Virus record (IMG/VR): IMGVR_UViG_3300036780_000065
Coordinates: 1-42,936 of that record
Origin: a virus
Direction: 5' to 3' (one strand)
DNA length: 42,936 nt
Made by a program: the position numbers and the translations under genes. Below the pieces are notes generated by a model. The model was not told where the DNA came from. It worked only from the letters and a program-made list of their open reading frames with translations, and did no database searches. Below, piece after piece: positions 33,068-39,882 of this stretch (position 1 is the first letter of the stretch; every line of letters starts with the position of its first letter).

Positions 33068-33274
33068 AAATTACCCGCAGCCCGTTGCGCGATCGGATGA
33101 GCAGCTTCGCATGGAGCCAGTTCGAGGGCGCCCTGTTCGGTTTGATTACGACCGAGTGCCTGAACATCGAAACCAACAGCCCGGGGGCGCGCGGCTTGCC
33201 CCTCCTTCGCAAAGCGGCTCGAGGCCGCACAACTCATGCTCGACGCTTTCGACATGATGCTTTCCGACGAATAG
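33064..33274 (+). pseudogene. Frameshifted small gene
   Basis: ATG at 33064 overlaps the upstream TGA. Frame 1 reads sensibly through SSFAWSQFEGALFGLITTEC, but after about 33180 it turns into Arg-rich nonsense that would run 67 bases into the next gene. In the +1 frame the sequence KRLEAAQLMLDAFDMMLSDE runs to a TAG at 33272-33274, right before the AGGAGG of the next gene. Removing one base at AAA (33211-33213) joins them as LLRKRLEAAQ; the G5 run at 33183 is another candidate site. Real mutation, sequencing error or programmed +1 shift cannot be told apart here. Confidence 0.55.
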
Positions 33275-33287
33275 GAGGAAACACCCG

Positions 33288-33506
33288 ATGGCGATCACAG
33301 ACGATCAGCTCCGGAATTGGTTCACCTACCACGGTCCACAGCCACCAGACTTAGTCGCGTACGAAAAGATCCGCACTGCGGGGCTCGAGCTCGCGCGCGC
33401 GATCCTAGCTTGCACTCCGGCGAGCGCGGACCAGACCGCGGCGATCCGCAAAGTGCGCGAAGCGGTGATGACGGCTAATGCGGCGAGAGCGTGCCAAGGC
33501 CAATGA
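33288..33506 (+). CDS. Acb2/Tad1-type hairpin protein, candidate anti-CBASS
   Basis: The 72-residue protein has NWFTYHGPQPPDLVAYEKIR, ELARAILACTPASADQTAAI and VREAVMTANAARA. FTYHxPxPxxxxxYExIRxxxxxLAxxIxxxxPxSxxQxxAxxxxxEAVMxANAxxA is the conserved pattern of the Acb2/Tad1 hairpin family. Phage Acb2 hexamers bind cyclic di- and trinucleotides and so starve CBASS effectors; Tad1 binds gcADPR from Thoeris. A strong AGGAGGAAACACCCG site precedes the ATG, consistent with high early expression. Signal specificity cannot be predicted from this sequence. Confidence 0.65.
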   Translation: MAITDDQLRNWFTYHGPQPPDLVAYEKIRTAGLELARAILACTPASADQTAAIRKVREAVMTANAARACQGQ

Positions 33507-34144
33507 AATACACCGCGAATCCCGTGGAAGTCGATGCGTACAAGATTCTCGAAGTGGGTCCGGAGGCCGATCGCTCCGCCGGCGAGAGGATCCTCAAACT
33601 GGATGGCGGGCCAGGCATGGTCATTTGCGACAAGCCGATGATGGCCCGCTACACCCCAAATCCCGGCGATTATTGGGTGATCCAGTCGGACGGCTATCCG
33701 TACCTCAACCCGAAGGAAGTTTTCGAGCGGAAGTATTCGAGCGCGCCGCGGCTCACCCTCGAGCTCACAAACTCGCAGCGGCTTGCGGCGCTCGTGATCC
33801 TGACCGAATACATTCACTCGCCGGCCTGCGGCGGCCGGCAGAATTTTACGGACTACTCACAAACGCCGCCCGTCGCCGTAAATCTCAGGGAGCTCAGTGC
33901 TCTTTTTGTCGTCGCGGTGCCGGCGCGGAATATCCACGCGGAGCACCGGTTCGAACCGATGGATCCTAACCGGGACTGCTCTTGCGGATGGAAAGCTGAG
34001 ATCCCCACCGTGAGCGGCATCGACGAAGCGTGGAAATCGCATGTAAGACAGGAGGAAGCAAAAACGCATGGGAAGCCCCAGGACGAACCAGAAGGCGAAG
34101 CCGCACCCGCACCCGAAACGCCAGCATCCCCCAAAGGCGTCTAA
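33503..34144 (+). CDS. Conserved phage protein (GDYWVIQxDGYxYLNPKxVFERKY type)
   Basis: ATG at 33503 overlaps the upstream stop (ATGA); a GTG at 33491 is the alternative. The 213-residue product starts MKYTANPVEVDAYKI and has PNPGDYWVIQSDGYPYLNPK and VFERKY, a motif set found in very many phage early proteins of unknown function. A second part carries DCSCGWKAEIP and a Pro/Glu-rich tail. Its end overlaps the RecT-like gene by 77 bases. Confidence 0.6.
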   Translation: MKYTANPVEVDAYKILEVGPEADRSAGERILKLDGGPGMVICDKPMMARYTPNPGDYWVIQSDGYPYLNPKEVFERKYSSAPRLTLELTNSQRLAALVILTEYIHSPACGGRQNFTDYSQTPPVAVNLRELSALFVVAVPARNIHAEHRFEPMDPNRDCSCGWKAEIPTVSGIDEAWKSHVRQEEAKTHGKPQDEPEGEAAPAPETPASPKGV

Positions 34145-35297
34145 AGGCGGGCGGAAAGAATCGCGGCGCGCCCCATCCCAGGCGCTCGGCCGGCCGGCAA
34201 CTCTGCCCGAACGGATCGAAAAGCTGCTCATGGAGGGGGATCTGCGGACGCTCTCGGCGCCGGAGCGTCTTTTGTTTATGAAAGATCTCTGCCGGTCGCT
34301 CGGCCTGAACTGGCGCACGCGGCCGTTCGAATACATCGTTTTCACCGATCGCGATCGCGACGATGAGGAGCAGCAGGACTCGCAGAACCCGCCCGCGGGC
34401 AAGATGATCCTGTACGCGCGCGCGGACTGCGCCGCGCAGCTCCGCAAGATCCACAAAGTAGGGATCGAGAAAAATCTCAAACGCTGGCGCGAGGGCGAGT
34501 TTTATTACGCGGAGGCAAATCTCTACATCTACGAAAAGGCCGGCGTCCGGACTGATTCGGCAATCGGCGTCGTGTGGCTGAAGAAATGGAAAAAGGGCGC
34601 GAACAACACGCGGACCCTGGTCGATGTCACCGGGCAGAAGCTCGCGAACCTGATGATGAAAGCGGAAACGAAGGCGAAGCGTCGCGGCACTTTTTCGATC
34701 TGCGGGCTGCACATGCTCGACGAGTCGGAGCTCGATGACCTGACGAACATCACGTACGACGTCACCGAAAGCGGCCGCGTGGTGGAAGTCGCAACGCCCG
34801 GCCAGGCGCCGCCGCGGCCGGCGCTCGAGGCTGGCGCGCCGATCGGGCAGGAGCTCTATGAGCTCGCCGTCGCGATGGCGCAGCGGCAGAGTCAAACCGC
34901 GGTTCCTTTCAAAAAGCGAGTCGAGGAAATCCAGACGCAGCTCCGTCAGAATTCCACGCCGGCGCAGATCTCCGCACTGCACAAGAAATTCACCGAGCCG
35001 CAACCGGCGCAAGCTCCGCAGCCGACGGGGCAACAAAGCCCTGGCGCTGCGGCTGCGGATAGGGGGGGCGCTGCGGAGGGCGCCCCTGATAATTTCGACG
35101 GCATAACGATCAAGGCCATCGGGAATGACCTCTACCAGCTGGTCGGTTTGAAATCCGTGCTACGCGAGGCATGGTCGGTGATCAAAATGTACTGGAAGCA
35201 GAACGCAAAACCGCCGGCGTTCATCGCGACGGCGCAGGAAACCGGCAAAGTGATGGCGGCGCTCGAGAAGGCGCACATCAAACATCGGTGGCTCTAA
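34068..35297 (+). CDS. RecT/Red-beta-like ssDNA annealing protein
   Basis: Start at 34068 follows AGGAGG; the overlap with the upstream gene is in the disordered basic N-terminus. The 409-residue protein has FMKDLCRSLGLNWRTRPFEY, KMILYARADCAAQLRKIHKV, and MMKAETKAKRRGTFSICGLH followed by MLDESEL. The GLNxxTxPFEY...LYAxxDxxxQLR...KAETKAKRRxT pattern is that of phage recombinases of the RecT/Red-beta superfamily, which anneal single strands during replication-linked recombination. A Pro/Gln linker and a small helical C-terminal domain follow. No partner exonuclease is recognised. Confidence 0.6.
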   Translation: MGSPRTNQKAKPHPHPKRQHPPKASKGGRKESRRAPSQALGRPATLPERIEKLLMEGDLRTLSAPERLLFMKDLCRSLGLNWRTRPFEYIVFTDRDRDDEEQQDSQNPPAGKMILYARADCAAQLRKIHKVGIEKNLKRWREGEFYYAEANLYIYEKAGVRTDSAIGVVWLKKWKKGANNTRTLVDVTGQKLANLMMKAETKAKRRGTFSICGLHMLDESELDDLTNITYDVTESGRVVEVATPGQAPPRPALEAGAPIGQELYELAVAMAQRQSQTAVPFKKRVEEIQTQLRQNSTPAQISALHKKFTEPQPAQAPQPTGQQSPGAAAADRGGAAEGAPDNFDGITIKAIGNDLYQLVGLKSVLREAWSVIKMYWKQNAKPPAFIATAQETGKVMAALEKAHIKHRWL

Positions 35298-35555
35298 ATG
35301 CTAAAAGCGATGGTCCACATAACGCGCAACGAGGCTCAGATCCTCGAGTGCGCCTACATGCAGATCAACCCCCAACTATTCCTCGAGGCGTGGCGACGCG
35401 ACGCCGGCAAGCCGGTTACGATTCTGCTCCCGCCGTGTCCGGAGACTGGCCGTTGCGATCGCCTTTGGTACAACGTCGCTCCGGAGTCCGTGGAAAAACT
35501 CTGGCCCGGAGGCCCGCCGGCCGCGCTCTGCGAGCACATGCTCGATAAGGACTGA
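35298..35555 (+). CDS. Small early protein, unknown function
   Basis: The 85-residue product starts directly after the stop of the RecT-like gene. It contains ECAYMQINPQLFLEAWRRDA and ILLPPCPETGRCDRLWYN; cysteines are sparse. No family recognised. Confidence 0.5.
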   Translation: MLKAMVHITRNEAQILECAYMQINPQLFLEAWRRDAGKPVTILLPPCPETGRCDRLWYNVAPESVEKLWPGGPPAALCEHMLDKD

Positions 35556-35556
35556 A

Positions 35557-35832
35557 ATGCGCTGCGTGAAAGTACAGATCGGCGAGGACGTCGCGATCGT
35601 TTGCACGACTGGCCGGCGCGTGCCGAAATGCAAATGGTGCAACGAGCCGAGCACGAAGCTGTGTGATTTCGTCGTGAGCTCACCGCTGCAGATCACCCAC
35701 CGCAAAACCTGTGACGCGCCGATGTGCAATCTCCACGCGAAATGTATCGGCCCCGAAAAGGATTATTGCCCGCTGCACGTCGAGCGTGAACCTGGTGAGG
35801 AAGAGGTGCCCTATCGCAACCGCAAAAGATGA
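35557..35832 (+). CDS. Cysteine/histidine-rich zinc-binding protein
   Basis: The 91-residue protein has VPKCKWCNEPSTKLCDFVV, RKTCDAPMCNLHA and DYCPLHVE. The C-x2-C ... C ... C-x4-C-x2-H ... C-x2-H series suggests two zinc sites, a pattern common in small phage early proteins. A nucleic-acid or protein adaptor role is possible. It begins one base after the previous stop. Confidence 0.55.
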   Translation: MRCVKVQIGEDVAIVCTTGRRVPKCKWCNEPSTKLCDFVVSSPLQITHRKTCDAPMCNLHAKCIGPEKDYCPLHVEREPGEEEVPYRNRKR

Positions 35833-35842
35833 GCTCGCCAAA

Positions 35843-36328
35843 ATGAAACTGCGCGCGGCGAAGAATGAAGGCGCCGACAAGATCACCATGATCGACCACA
35901 CCGCGAGCGAACGGCATAGCTGCAGCGTGCTCGAGGCGGTGACGCACCTCGCGCGCCTGGTCGAGAAGGGCGCCGGCGAGCACATGATCCACGTCGTTGA
36001 CCTCAAAGCCGAAAAGGAACGCAAGTTGAAAAACCCCAAGGGATCCACGAAGCGTGTTTTTAATTGCCGCACTCCGGAGCAACTCATCGAGTTGAACACG
36101 AAGCTCGAGCCTTTCTACGAGGAAGCCGTCGATCCGCACATCGCGATAGATCTCATCGTCCGCGCGCTTAATGTCCCGCGCGAAACAATCCGGTCCTGGG
36201 TTCACGAAGGGGAAGAGGAGCGCCAGGGCCCGCCGCCGGCCGCGCCGCTGCCAGGTGATGAATGGTTCCATGCGCGCGAGCCGGGAGTCGAGCCGGTCGA
36301 GGATGATCTTCCGGAGGAGCTACGTTGA
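35843..36328 (+). CDS. Unknown early protein, possible helix-turn-helix
   Basis: Start chosen at ATG 35843, 10 bases past the upstream stop; a GTG at 35795 would overlap the previous gene. The 161-residue product has TPEQLIELNTKLEPFYEEAV, then IAIDLIVRALNVPRETIRSW, which reads like a helix-turn-helix, and an acidic Pro-rich tail. DNA binding is a weak inference. Coupled to the next gene through a TTG start. Confidence 0.45.
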   Translation: MKLRAAKNEGADKITMIDHTASERHSCSVLEAVTHLARLVEKGAGEHMIHVVDLKAEKERKLKNPKGSTKRVFNCRTPEQLIELNTKLEPFYEEAVDPHIAIDLIVRALNVPRETIRSWVHEGEEERQGPPPAAPLPGDEWFHAREPGVEPVEDDLPEELR

Positions 36329-36579
36329 CGTGGGCCCAAGCATTTTACGAGTCCGTCCTCGCGATCTGCGGAACCGTCGTTTTGCTCGGCTTCCTCATTT
36401 CGCTGATGGACTTCCACTTTGAATTCCGCGATCCGCGGGAGGCAGTAAATCCGAGGGCGAAAGAGAGGCAGGATGGCAAAGGCAAAGAAGGGCAAGCGAT
36501 CGCCGGCAGCCCGGCGGGCAGCCGGACGGGTGGCGAAGGCCAGCAAGCGGAAAGTGAAAGCACTCGATCCCAAGGCTGA
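36325..36579 (+). CDS. Single-pass membrane protein
   Basis: TTG at 36325 overlaps the upstream TGA and sits 8 bases after GGAGG, supporting this unusual start. The 84-residue product has a membrane helix (VLAICGTVVLLGFLISLMDF) and a hydrophilic, low-complexity C-terminus that overlaps the next gene by 107 bases. The last half may be constrained by the other frame. Function unknown. Confidence 0.45.
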   Translation: MTWAQAFYESVLAICGTVVLLGFLISLMDFHFEFRDPREAVNPRAKERQDGKGKEGQAIAGSPAGSRTGGEGQQAESESTRSQG

Positions 36580-36928
36580 TTTTTCAAAACCGGTTCGCAG
36601 GCGCAAGCAAGGGCGACTACCCGGGATGGAGGACTCGCCGATCAAAGATCTCGAGGATGCGGCGATCGGCCATTCAGATTGCCTCGGCGAGATCCGCGAG
36701 AAGCGCGCGGAGCTCAAGAAAATAAAAACGGAGCTCGTGACCCTGATGCGGGCTCTCGGCAAGAAAAGCTACAACCATGCCGGGATCGTGCTCAAGCTGC
36801 GCGAGGGCGAGGATGATGTCAGCGTGAAAGTGAAACGCCACGATCGCGAGGACCAGGGCGACGACGAACCAGGCGAAGGCGATCCGCCGCCGGAAATCGG
36901 CGGAGACGAGGAAGAACAAGAGGCTTAA
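36473..36928 (+). CDS. Conserved small phage protein, basic N-terminus
   Basis: The 151-residue product has a very basic N-terminus (MAKAKKGKRSPAARRAAG), LPGMEDSPIKDLEDAAIGHS, and IREKRAELKKIKTELVTLM followed by GKKSYNHAGIVLKLREGEDD. The segment around GMEDxxIKDLEDAA...LM...GKxxYxHxGI is repeatedly seen in phage early proteins. The acidic C-terminal tail is disordered. Possible nucleic-acid-binding role. Confidence 0.6.
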   Translation: MAKAKKGKRSPAARRAAGRVAKASKRKVKALDPKADFSKPVRRRKQGRLPGMEDSPIKDLEDAAIGHSDCLGEIREKRAELKKIKTELVTLMRALGKKSYNHAGIVLKLREGEDDVSVKVKRHDREDQGDDEPGEGDPPPEIGGDEEEQEA

Positions 36929-37021
36929 AGTTTGCCGCTCACGCGCGCGGCAGAACCCGCGGCGCCGCAGGCTCCACAGAGCACTCGACCGGCGCCACGG
37001 TGTAATCCCAAGGAGAGGCCA

Positions 37022-37390
37022 ATGCCGACCGGCATTTACCAGCATCCTCAAGCCCACGGACACGCGCGCGGCAGTTCGCCATCGCCAACGTACATAAGCT
37101 GGCGAGCGATGCGCAGGAGATGTGACTACCCGAAAAACAACCGCTATGCGCTCTACGGCGGCCGGGGAGTCCAGGTTTGCGAGCGTTGGGGCAAATTCGA
37201 GAACTTCCTCGCGGACATGGGACCGCGACCCGCTGGCAAATCTATAGATCGCTTCCCTAACCCGGATGGAAATTACGAGCCCGCAAACTGTCGGTGGGCG
37301 ACGCGCTCCGAACAGATGCAGACGCGCAGGCCATTTAAACACAGCCGTACAACGAGGAGGTATCAGGATGGAACGCGAAAAAGTAATTAG
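37022..37390 (+). CDS. HNH-type homing endonuclease (paralogue of 19883-20224)
   Basis: ATG at 37022 after AAGGAGAGG; a TTG upstream in frame (36932) adds a low-complexity stretch and is not used. The 122-residue product has SPTYISWRAMRRRC, YGGRGVQVCERW, FENFLADMGPRPAGKSIDRF and YEPANCRWATRSEQ. It aligns along its whole core with the minus-strand protein at 20224, differing by a short gap before FENFL. A free-standing mobile nuclease in the early operon. Confidence 0.75.
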   Translation: MPTGIYQHPQAHGHARGSSPSPTYISWRAMRRRCDYPKNNRYALYGGRGVQVCERWGKFENFLADMGPRPAGKSIDRFPNPDGNYEPANCRWATRSEQMQTRRPFKHSRTTRRYQDGTRKSN

Positions 37391-37646
37391 CAGCATGATC
37401 ACCTCGGTGGGTTACGACGCCGACGCGCAACTTTTGGAGATTGAATTCGCTCCGAAACCAAACCAGGCAAGCGGGCCGGTTTACCAGTACGCGAAGTTCC
37501 AGCCGGCCGACTGGACCGACTTCCGCCAGTCCAAGAGCATCGGCAAACACTTTCGCGAACGGATCTCGGGGATCTTCGCGCATACCCGCGTCGGCGAACC
37601 CGTCGCGAAACCGGCACCGGCTGCGCGTGTAGGGCCATCGCTGTAG
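37368..37646 (+). CDS. KTSC-domain-like protein
   Basis: ATG at 37368 lies behind AGGAGGTATCAGG. The 92-residue product has ISSMITSVGYDADAQLLEIE, VYQYAKFQPADWTDF and QSKSIGKHFRERISGIF. The layout I-xS-VGYD...LEI.F...Y.Y...(A)xSxGxxFxxxI matches the KTSC family, small domains also found beside lysyl-tRNA synthetase and in phages, role unknown. The preceding nuclease gene overlaps its start. Confidence 0.6.
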   Translation: MEREKVISSMITSVGYDADAQLLEIEFAPKPNQASGPVYQYAKFQPADWTDFRQSKSIGKHFRERISGIFAHTRVGEPVAKPAPAARVGPSL

Positions 37647-37660
37647 TACCGGGGGTAGGG

Positions 37661-37886
37661 TTTTCCATCTTTTGCACAGCTTTTTCCACAGGCCGCCGCC
37701 GCCGTCGCGGGAGGGAGAGGAATGATGGGGAGGAAGAAGGGGGATCCTAAGGGGGAAGTGGGAGGGGAAGCAAGGGGAGGGAACCTGTGGAATCCACAGG
37801 GTCATGTGGAAAACGCGAAATCGCACGATAAACAGGCGCGATCCGCTACCTCAGAAATCCACAAGCGAGTGATCGCCTGTGGAAAA
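37661..37886. other. Candidate replication origin: DnaA-box cluster with purine-rich tract
   Basis: Sites fitting the bacterial DnaA box TTWTNCACA: TTTTGCACA (37670-37678), TTTTCCACA (37682-37690), and TGTGGAAAA (reverse) at 37805-37813 and 37878-37886. Also a 17-bp palindrome CCTGTGGAATCCACAGG (37784-37800) with two opposed half boxes, and a weaker AAATCCACA (37855-37863). Between lies a strongly purine-rich strand (37711-37780). No replisome genes were found, so recruitment of host DnaA is a coherent explanation. Confidence 0.6.
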
Positions 37887-37940
37887 CGGAAGGGATTGCC
37901 ATGCACAATCACCCCCGAGGAAGTAAGAAAGCAGCTCTAG
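37722..37940 (+). CDS. Possible small protein overlapping the origin candidate
   Basis: A 72-residue frame starts at 37722 or the next ATG, after GAGAGGA. The N-terminal 25 residues are Gly/Lys low complexity imposed by the purine tract. The rest (SHDKQARSATSEIHKRVIAC, then LPCTITPEEVRKQL) looks more protein-like. It overlaps the DnaA-box cluster, so coding status is uncertain. Confidence 0.35.
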   Translation: MMGRKKGDPKGEVGGEARGGNLWNPQGHVENAKSHDKQARSATSEIHKRVIACGKRKGLPCTITPEEVRKQL

Positions 37941-38125
37941 CGCGCGCGGGCCACGCGCCGGCGGCCGCTACTACGGCCCTGGCTTTCGTGCCCGATTGCC
38001 CTTTTTGCGGGCTGCGGATGACGGAATGCGCGCACGCTACCGCGTTTCTGCGATCTTGGAAGTGTGAACCGTGTCGAACAAGCCTGAGCCGGCAGTACGG
38101 AAATTGGATGGGGACCGAAGGATAG
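37901..38125 (+). CDS. Small zinc-ribbon candidate
   Basis: The 74-residue frame starts MHNHPRGSKKAALARAG and contains DCPFCGLRMTECAHATAF and WKCEPCRTSL: two CxxC pairs separated by about 19 residues, as in a zinc ribbon. It overlaps the uncertain ORF upstream by 40 bases and the next GTG-started gene by 55. Unknown function. Confidence 0.4.
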   Translation: MHNHPRGSKKAALARAGHAPAAATTALAFVPDCPFCGLRMTECAHATAFLRSWKCEPCRTSLSRQYGNWMGTEG

Positions 38126-38553
38126 ACGCGCAGTGCAATTACCGCGTCAGTGGATTCCGGTGTCCGTTTGGCGCGTCATTTTTTTTCACCGGGCACCTGG
38201 GCTACTGCGCTTCACATTATTTCGCCGTGCTCGAGCTGCGGCGCTGGCTGTTGGAGGCCACCACACCACATGACGACAATCAAGATGCTGATCTACGGAG
38301 TGCCGATCGCGCAGGGATCTATGAAGGGCTTTCTCCCGAAAGGCTGGACCAGGCCGATCATCACCTCGGACAGCAAAAAAACGAAACCGTGGAAGCAGGA
38401 GATCGCCGGCGCGGCGGCGTCGGCCATGACGAAACGGAAGCTAGACCAGGTGAGCGACGGGCCGGTGCTCGTCGAGCTCGCCTTCTACTTCGACCGGCCG
38501 AAGAGTCTCAAAAAAACAATCCTCCACAAAGTGACAAAGCCCGACGTCGATAA
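38071..38553 (+). CDS. Cys/His protein with long overlap into the resolvase gene
   Basis: GTG start at 38071. The first about 65 residues look real: QCNYRVSGFRCPFGASFF, GYCASHYFAVLELRRWLL give a C-x8-C ... C-x2-H zinc pattern. After about 38270 the frame overlaps the RusA-like gene for 284 bases and becomes Arg/Glu-rich, probably a shadow. The true gene may end near 38270 through an undetected indel. A T8 run (38189-38196) lies within it, but the frame is good on both sides. Confidence 0.35.
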   Translation: MSNKPEPAVRKLDGDRRIDAQCNYRVSGFRCPFGASFFFTGHLGYCASHYFAVLELRRWLLEATTPHDDNQDADLRSADRAGIYEGLSPERLDQADHHLGQQKNETVEAGDRRRGGVGHDETEARPGERRAGARRARLLLRPAEESQKNNPPQSDKARRR

Positions 38554-38713
38554 ACTCGCGCGCGCGGTCCTCGACGCCCTGACGGGCCCGGTGTTCAAAG
38601 ACGACTCGCAAGTAGTCTCGCTGCGCATCACCAAAGGCTTCGACGCGACACCTCGCGCGGAGATCACCATCAACTTCGCGGACCACAGCGAGCTTCCACT
38701 GTTTCAGTCTTGA
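38270..38713 (+). CDS. rusA: RusA-like Holliday-junction resolvase
   Basis: ATG at 38270, with GGAGG 12 bases upstream. The 147-residue product has IYGVPIAQGSMKGF near the start and KPDVDKLARAVLDALTG, VFKDDSQVVSLRITK near the end. The conserved aspartates of DxDxxxxxxxDAL and DDSQV are the metal ligands of the RusA family, which cuts Holliday junctions at dimeric crossovers. It pairs logically with the RecT-like protein in recombination-based replication. An ORF upstream to 38150 overlaps another frame and is not used. Confidence 0.85.
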   Translation: MTTIKMLIYGVPIAQGSMKGFLPKGWTRPIITSDSKKTKPWKQEIAGAAASAMTKRKLDQVSDGPVLVELAFYFDRPKSLKKTILHKVTKPDVDKLARAVLDALTGPVFKDDSQVVSLRITKGFDATPRAEITINFADHSELPLFQS

Positions 38714-38759
38714 CGAGCGGAGTAGACTTAGCCAACCCGCCGGCCGAGAAGGAGGCACC

Positions 38760-39278
38760 ATGTACGGAGGGGAATTTCGGAAGATAAGCGAAAAGCTCGA
38801 GGAGATCCTACGGATCGTCCGGAGGCGCTTTCGCGAATTCAAACCAGCAAGGTCAATCCTGATCCACGGAGGAAACATGTCATTGGGAATAACCGCAGGA
38901 GGGGCGCTGCTCACCGTGCAACTGATTCCGTTGCCGAGCGGCGCGGTGTTTGATTCACCGGCAGACCTCGAGCTCACCAGCGATGATCCGAACGTAGTAA
39001 TCGCGGCGAACCCGACAGATACGACCGGCACGTTGTTCGATGTCAGCACCCCGGCGTCGGATACGGCGACCAGCGCCAATCTGGACGCAACCGGCCTCGC
39101 CGGCGGCGTGCAGATCGAAGGCACCGCGCTCCTCACGATCACGCCGGCCGCAGCTCAAGCCGCTACCAGCATCGGCATTGTTGCCGCGCCATTGGCTGCA
39201 CCGGCCGCGCTGCGGCGAACAGCTCCGGCCGCGAGTGGCGTGCGAACCGCGCCGGCTGCGACCAGGCCCAACCGCTAA
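38760..39278 (+). CDS. Ig-like / beta-sandwich protein, possible virion protein
   Basis: Strong AAGGAGG precedes the ATG. The 172-residue product has a charged N-terminal helix (EFRKISEKLEEILRIVRRRF), then a beta domain: VFDSPADLELTSDDPNVV, NPTDTTGTLFDVSTPASD and LLTITPAAAQAATSIGIVA. The S-DP-x-V...D-x-TG...V pattern resembles bacterial Ig-like folds used in phage fibers. An internal ATG at 38877 (behind CGGAGGAAAC) could start a shorter 133-residue form without the helix. It has its own terminator downstream. Confidence 0.55.
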   Translation: MYGGEFRKISEKLEEILRIVRRRFREFKPARSILIHGGNMSLGITAGGALLTVQLIPLPSGAVFDSPADLELTSDDPNVVIAANPTDTTGTLFDVSTPASDTATSANLDATGLAGGVQIEGTALLTITPAAAQAATSIGIVAAPLAAPAALRRTAPAASGVRTAPAATRPNR

Positions 39279-39289
39279 ACCTTCCACCA

Positions 39290-39332
39290 CGCGGGCCCGT
39301 CCCTATTTGCTGCGGGCCCGCGTTTCCCTTTT
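39290..39332 (+). terminator. Rho-independent terminator
   Basis: CGCGGGCCCG (39290-39299) pairs perfectly with CGGGCCCGCG (39313-39322) across a 13-base loop, followed by TTTCCCTTTT. It ends the transcript of the Ig-like gene. Confidence 0.75.
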
Positions 39333-39347
39333 CTGCGGAGGATCCCG

Positions 39348-39671
39348 ATGGAGAAACCGAAACCGGGAAGTGTCGTTGTCATCAATGGCAAGGAGTTCGT
39401 TGTCAGCGGGCCAGAGCGCGGCCGCATGTTCGTCGAAGTCGGCGCGGCGCTCGCCGGCGGCCTGGCGCAGTTTGTGCCGATGAGATCCGTTCATTACGGC
39501 GATTCAAAAACTGGCCGGCCGGATGGTTTCACCGCGGGCGAGATTCGCGCAAACATCGGGCGGAAATTGGCTGCGGATCAGAAGCGTGCGCGCAAGGCAC
39601 GACAGCGCCAAGCCGCCGCGGCCGCCGGCGGATTTGAAAGCAGGGCACCCCGTGGAATGCTTCAGAGCTGA
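39348..39671 (+). CDS. Small protein, unknown function
   Basis: The 107-residue product starts after GGAGGATCCCG and has a small beta part (GSVVVINGKEFVVSGPERGR) and a basic helical C-terminus (ADQKRARKARQRQAAAAAG). Its last 20 bases overlap the next frame. Possibly nucleic-acid binding through the basic tail; no family recognised. Confidence 0.5.
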   Translation: MEKPKPGSVVVINGKEFVVSGPERGRMFVEVGAALAGGLAQFVPMRSVHYGDSKTGRPDGFTAGEIRANIGRKLAADQKRARKARQRQAAAAAGGFESRAPRGMLQS

Positions 39672-39882
39672 GTGTTGGGGAATCCCGATCAAAGACGCGA
39701 CGCCGGCAGACTTGGCCCACCTGGACGCCGTCATACGCAAAATTCTGTTTCAATCCCTGAGTGAGATCACCGAGGAGGCAGCGAAAAATGAGCCGTCACG
39801 ATTGGAAGGTCGGGGGACGCAGTCGCCAGCCGAGGATCCGAGTCGTGCTAAAACCGACGATGCGCCTCCACGCGCTCACTGA
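39652..39882 (+). CDS. Small protein, unknown function (start uncertain)
   Basis: GTG at 39652 gives 76 residues with ECWGIPIKDATPADLAHLDA and VIRKILFQSLSEITEEAAKN, a plausible small folded helix pair. The frame is open upstream to 39523 over the previous gene. The tail after about residue 45 overlaps the next small ORF. Confidence 0.4.
   Translation: MECFRAECWGIPIKDATPADLAHLDAVIRKILFQSLSEITEEAAKNEPSRLEGRGTQSPAEDPSRAKTDDAPPRAH

Noticed and set aside
34043-34049. Single GTAAGAC half-site just upstream of the RecT-like gene
   Set aside because: One 7-mer is expected several times by chance in a genome this size; no partner site nearby.
38710-38715. TTGACG before the Ig-like gene as a promoter
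   Set aside because: No acceptable -10 element at 16-18 bases; it also forms the end of the RusA-like gene.
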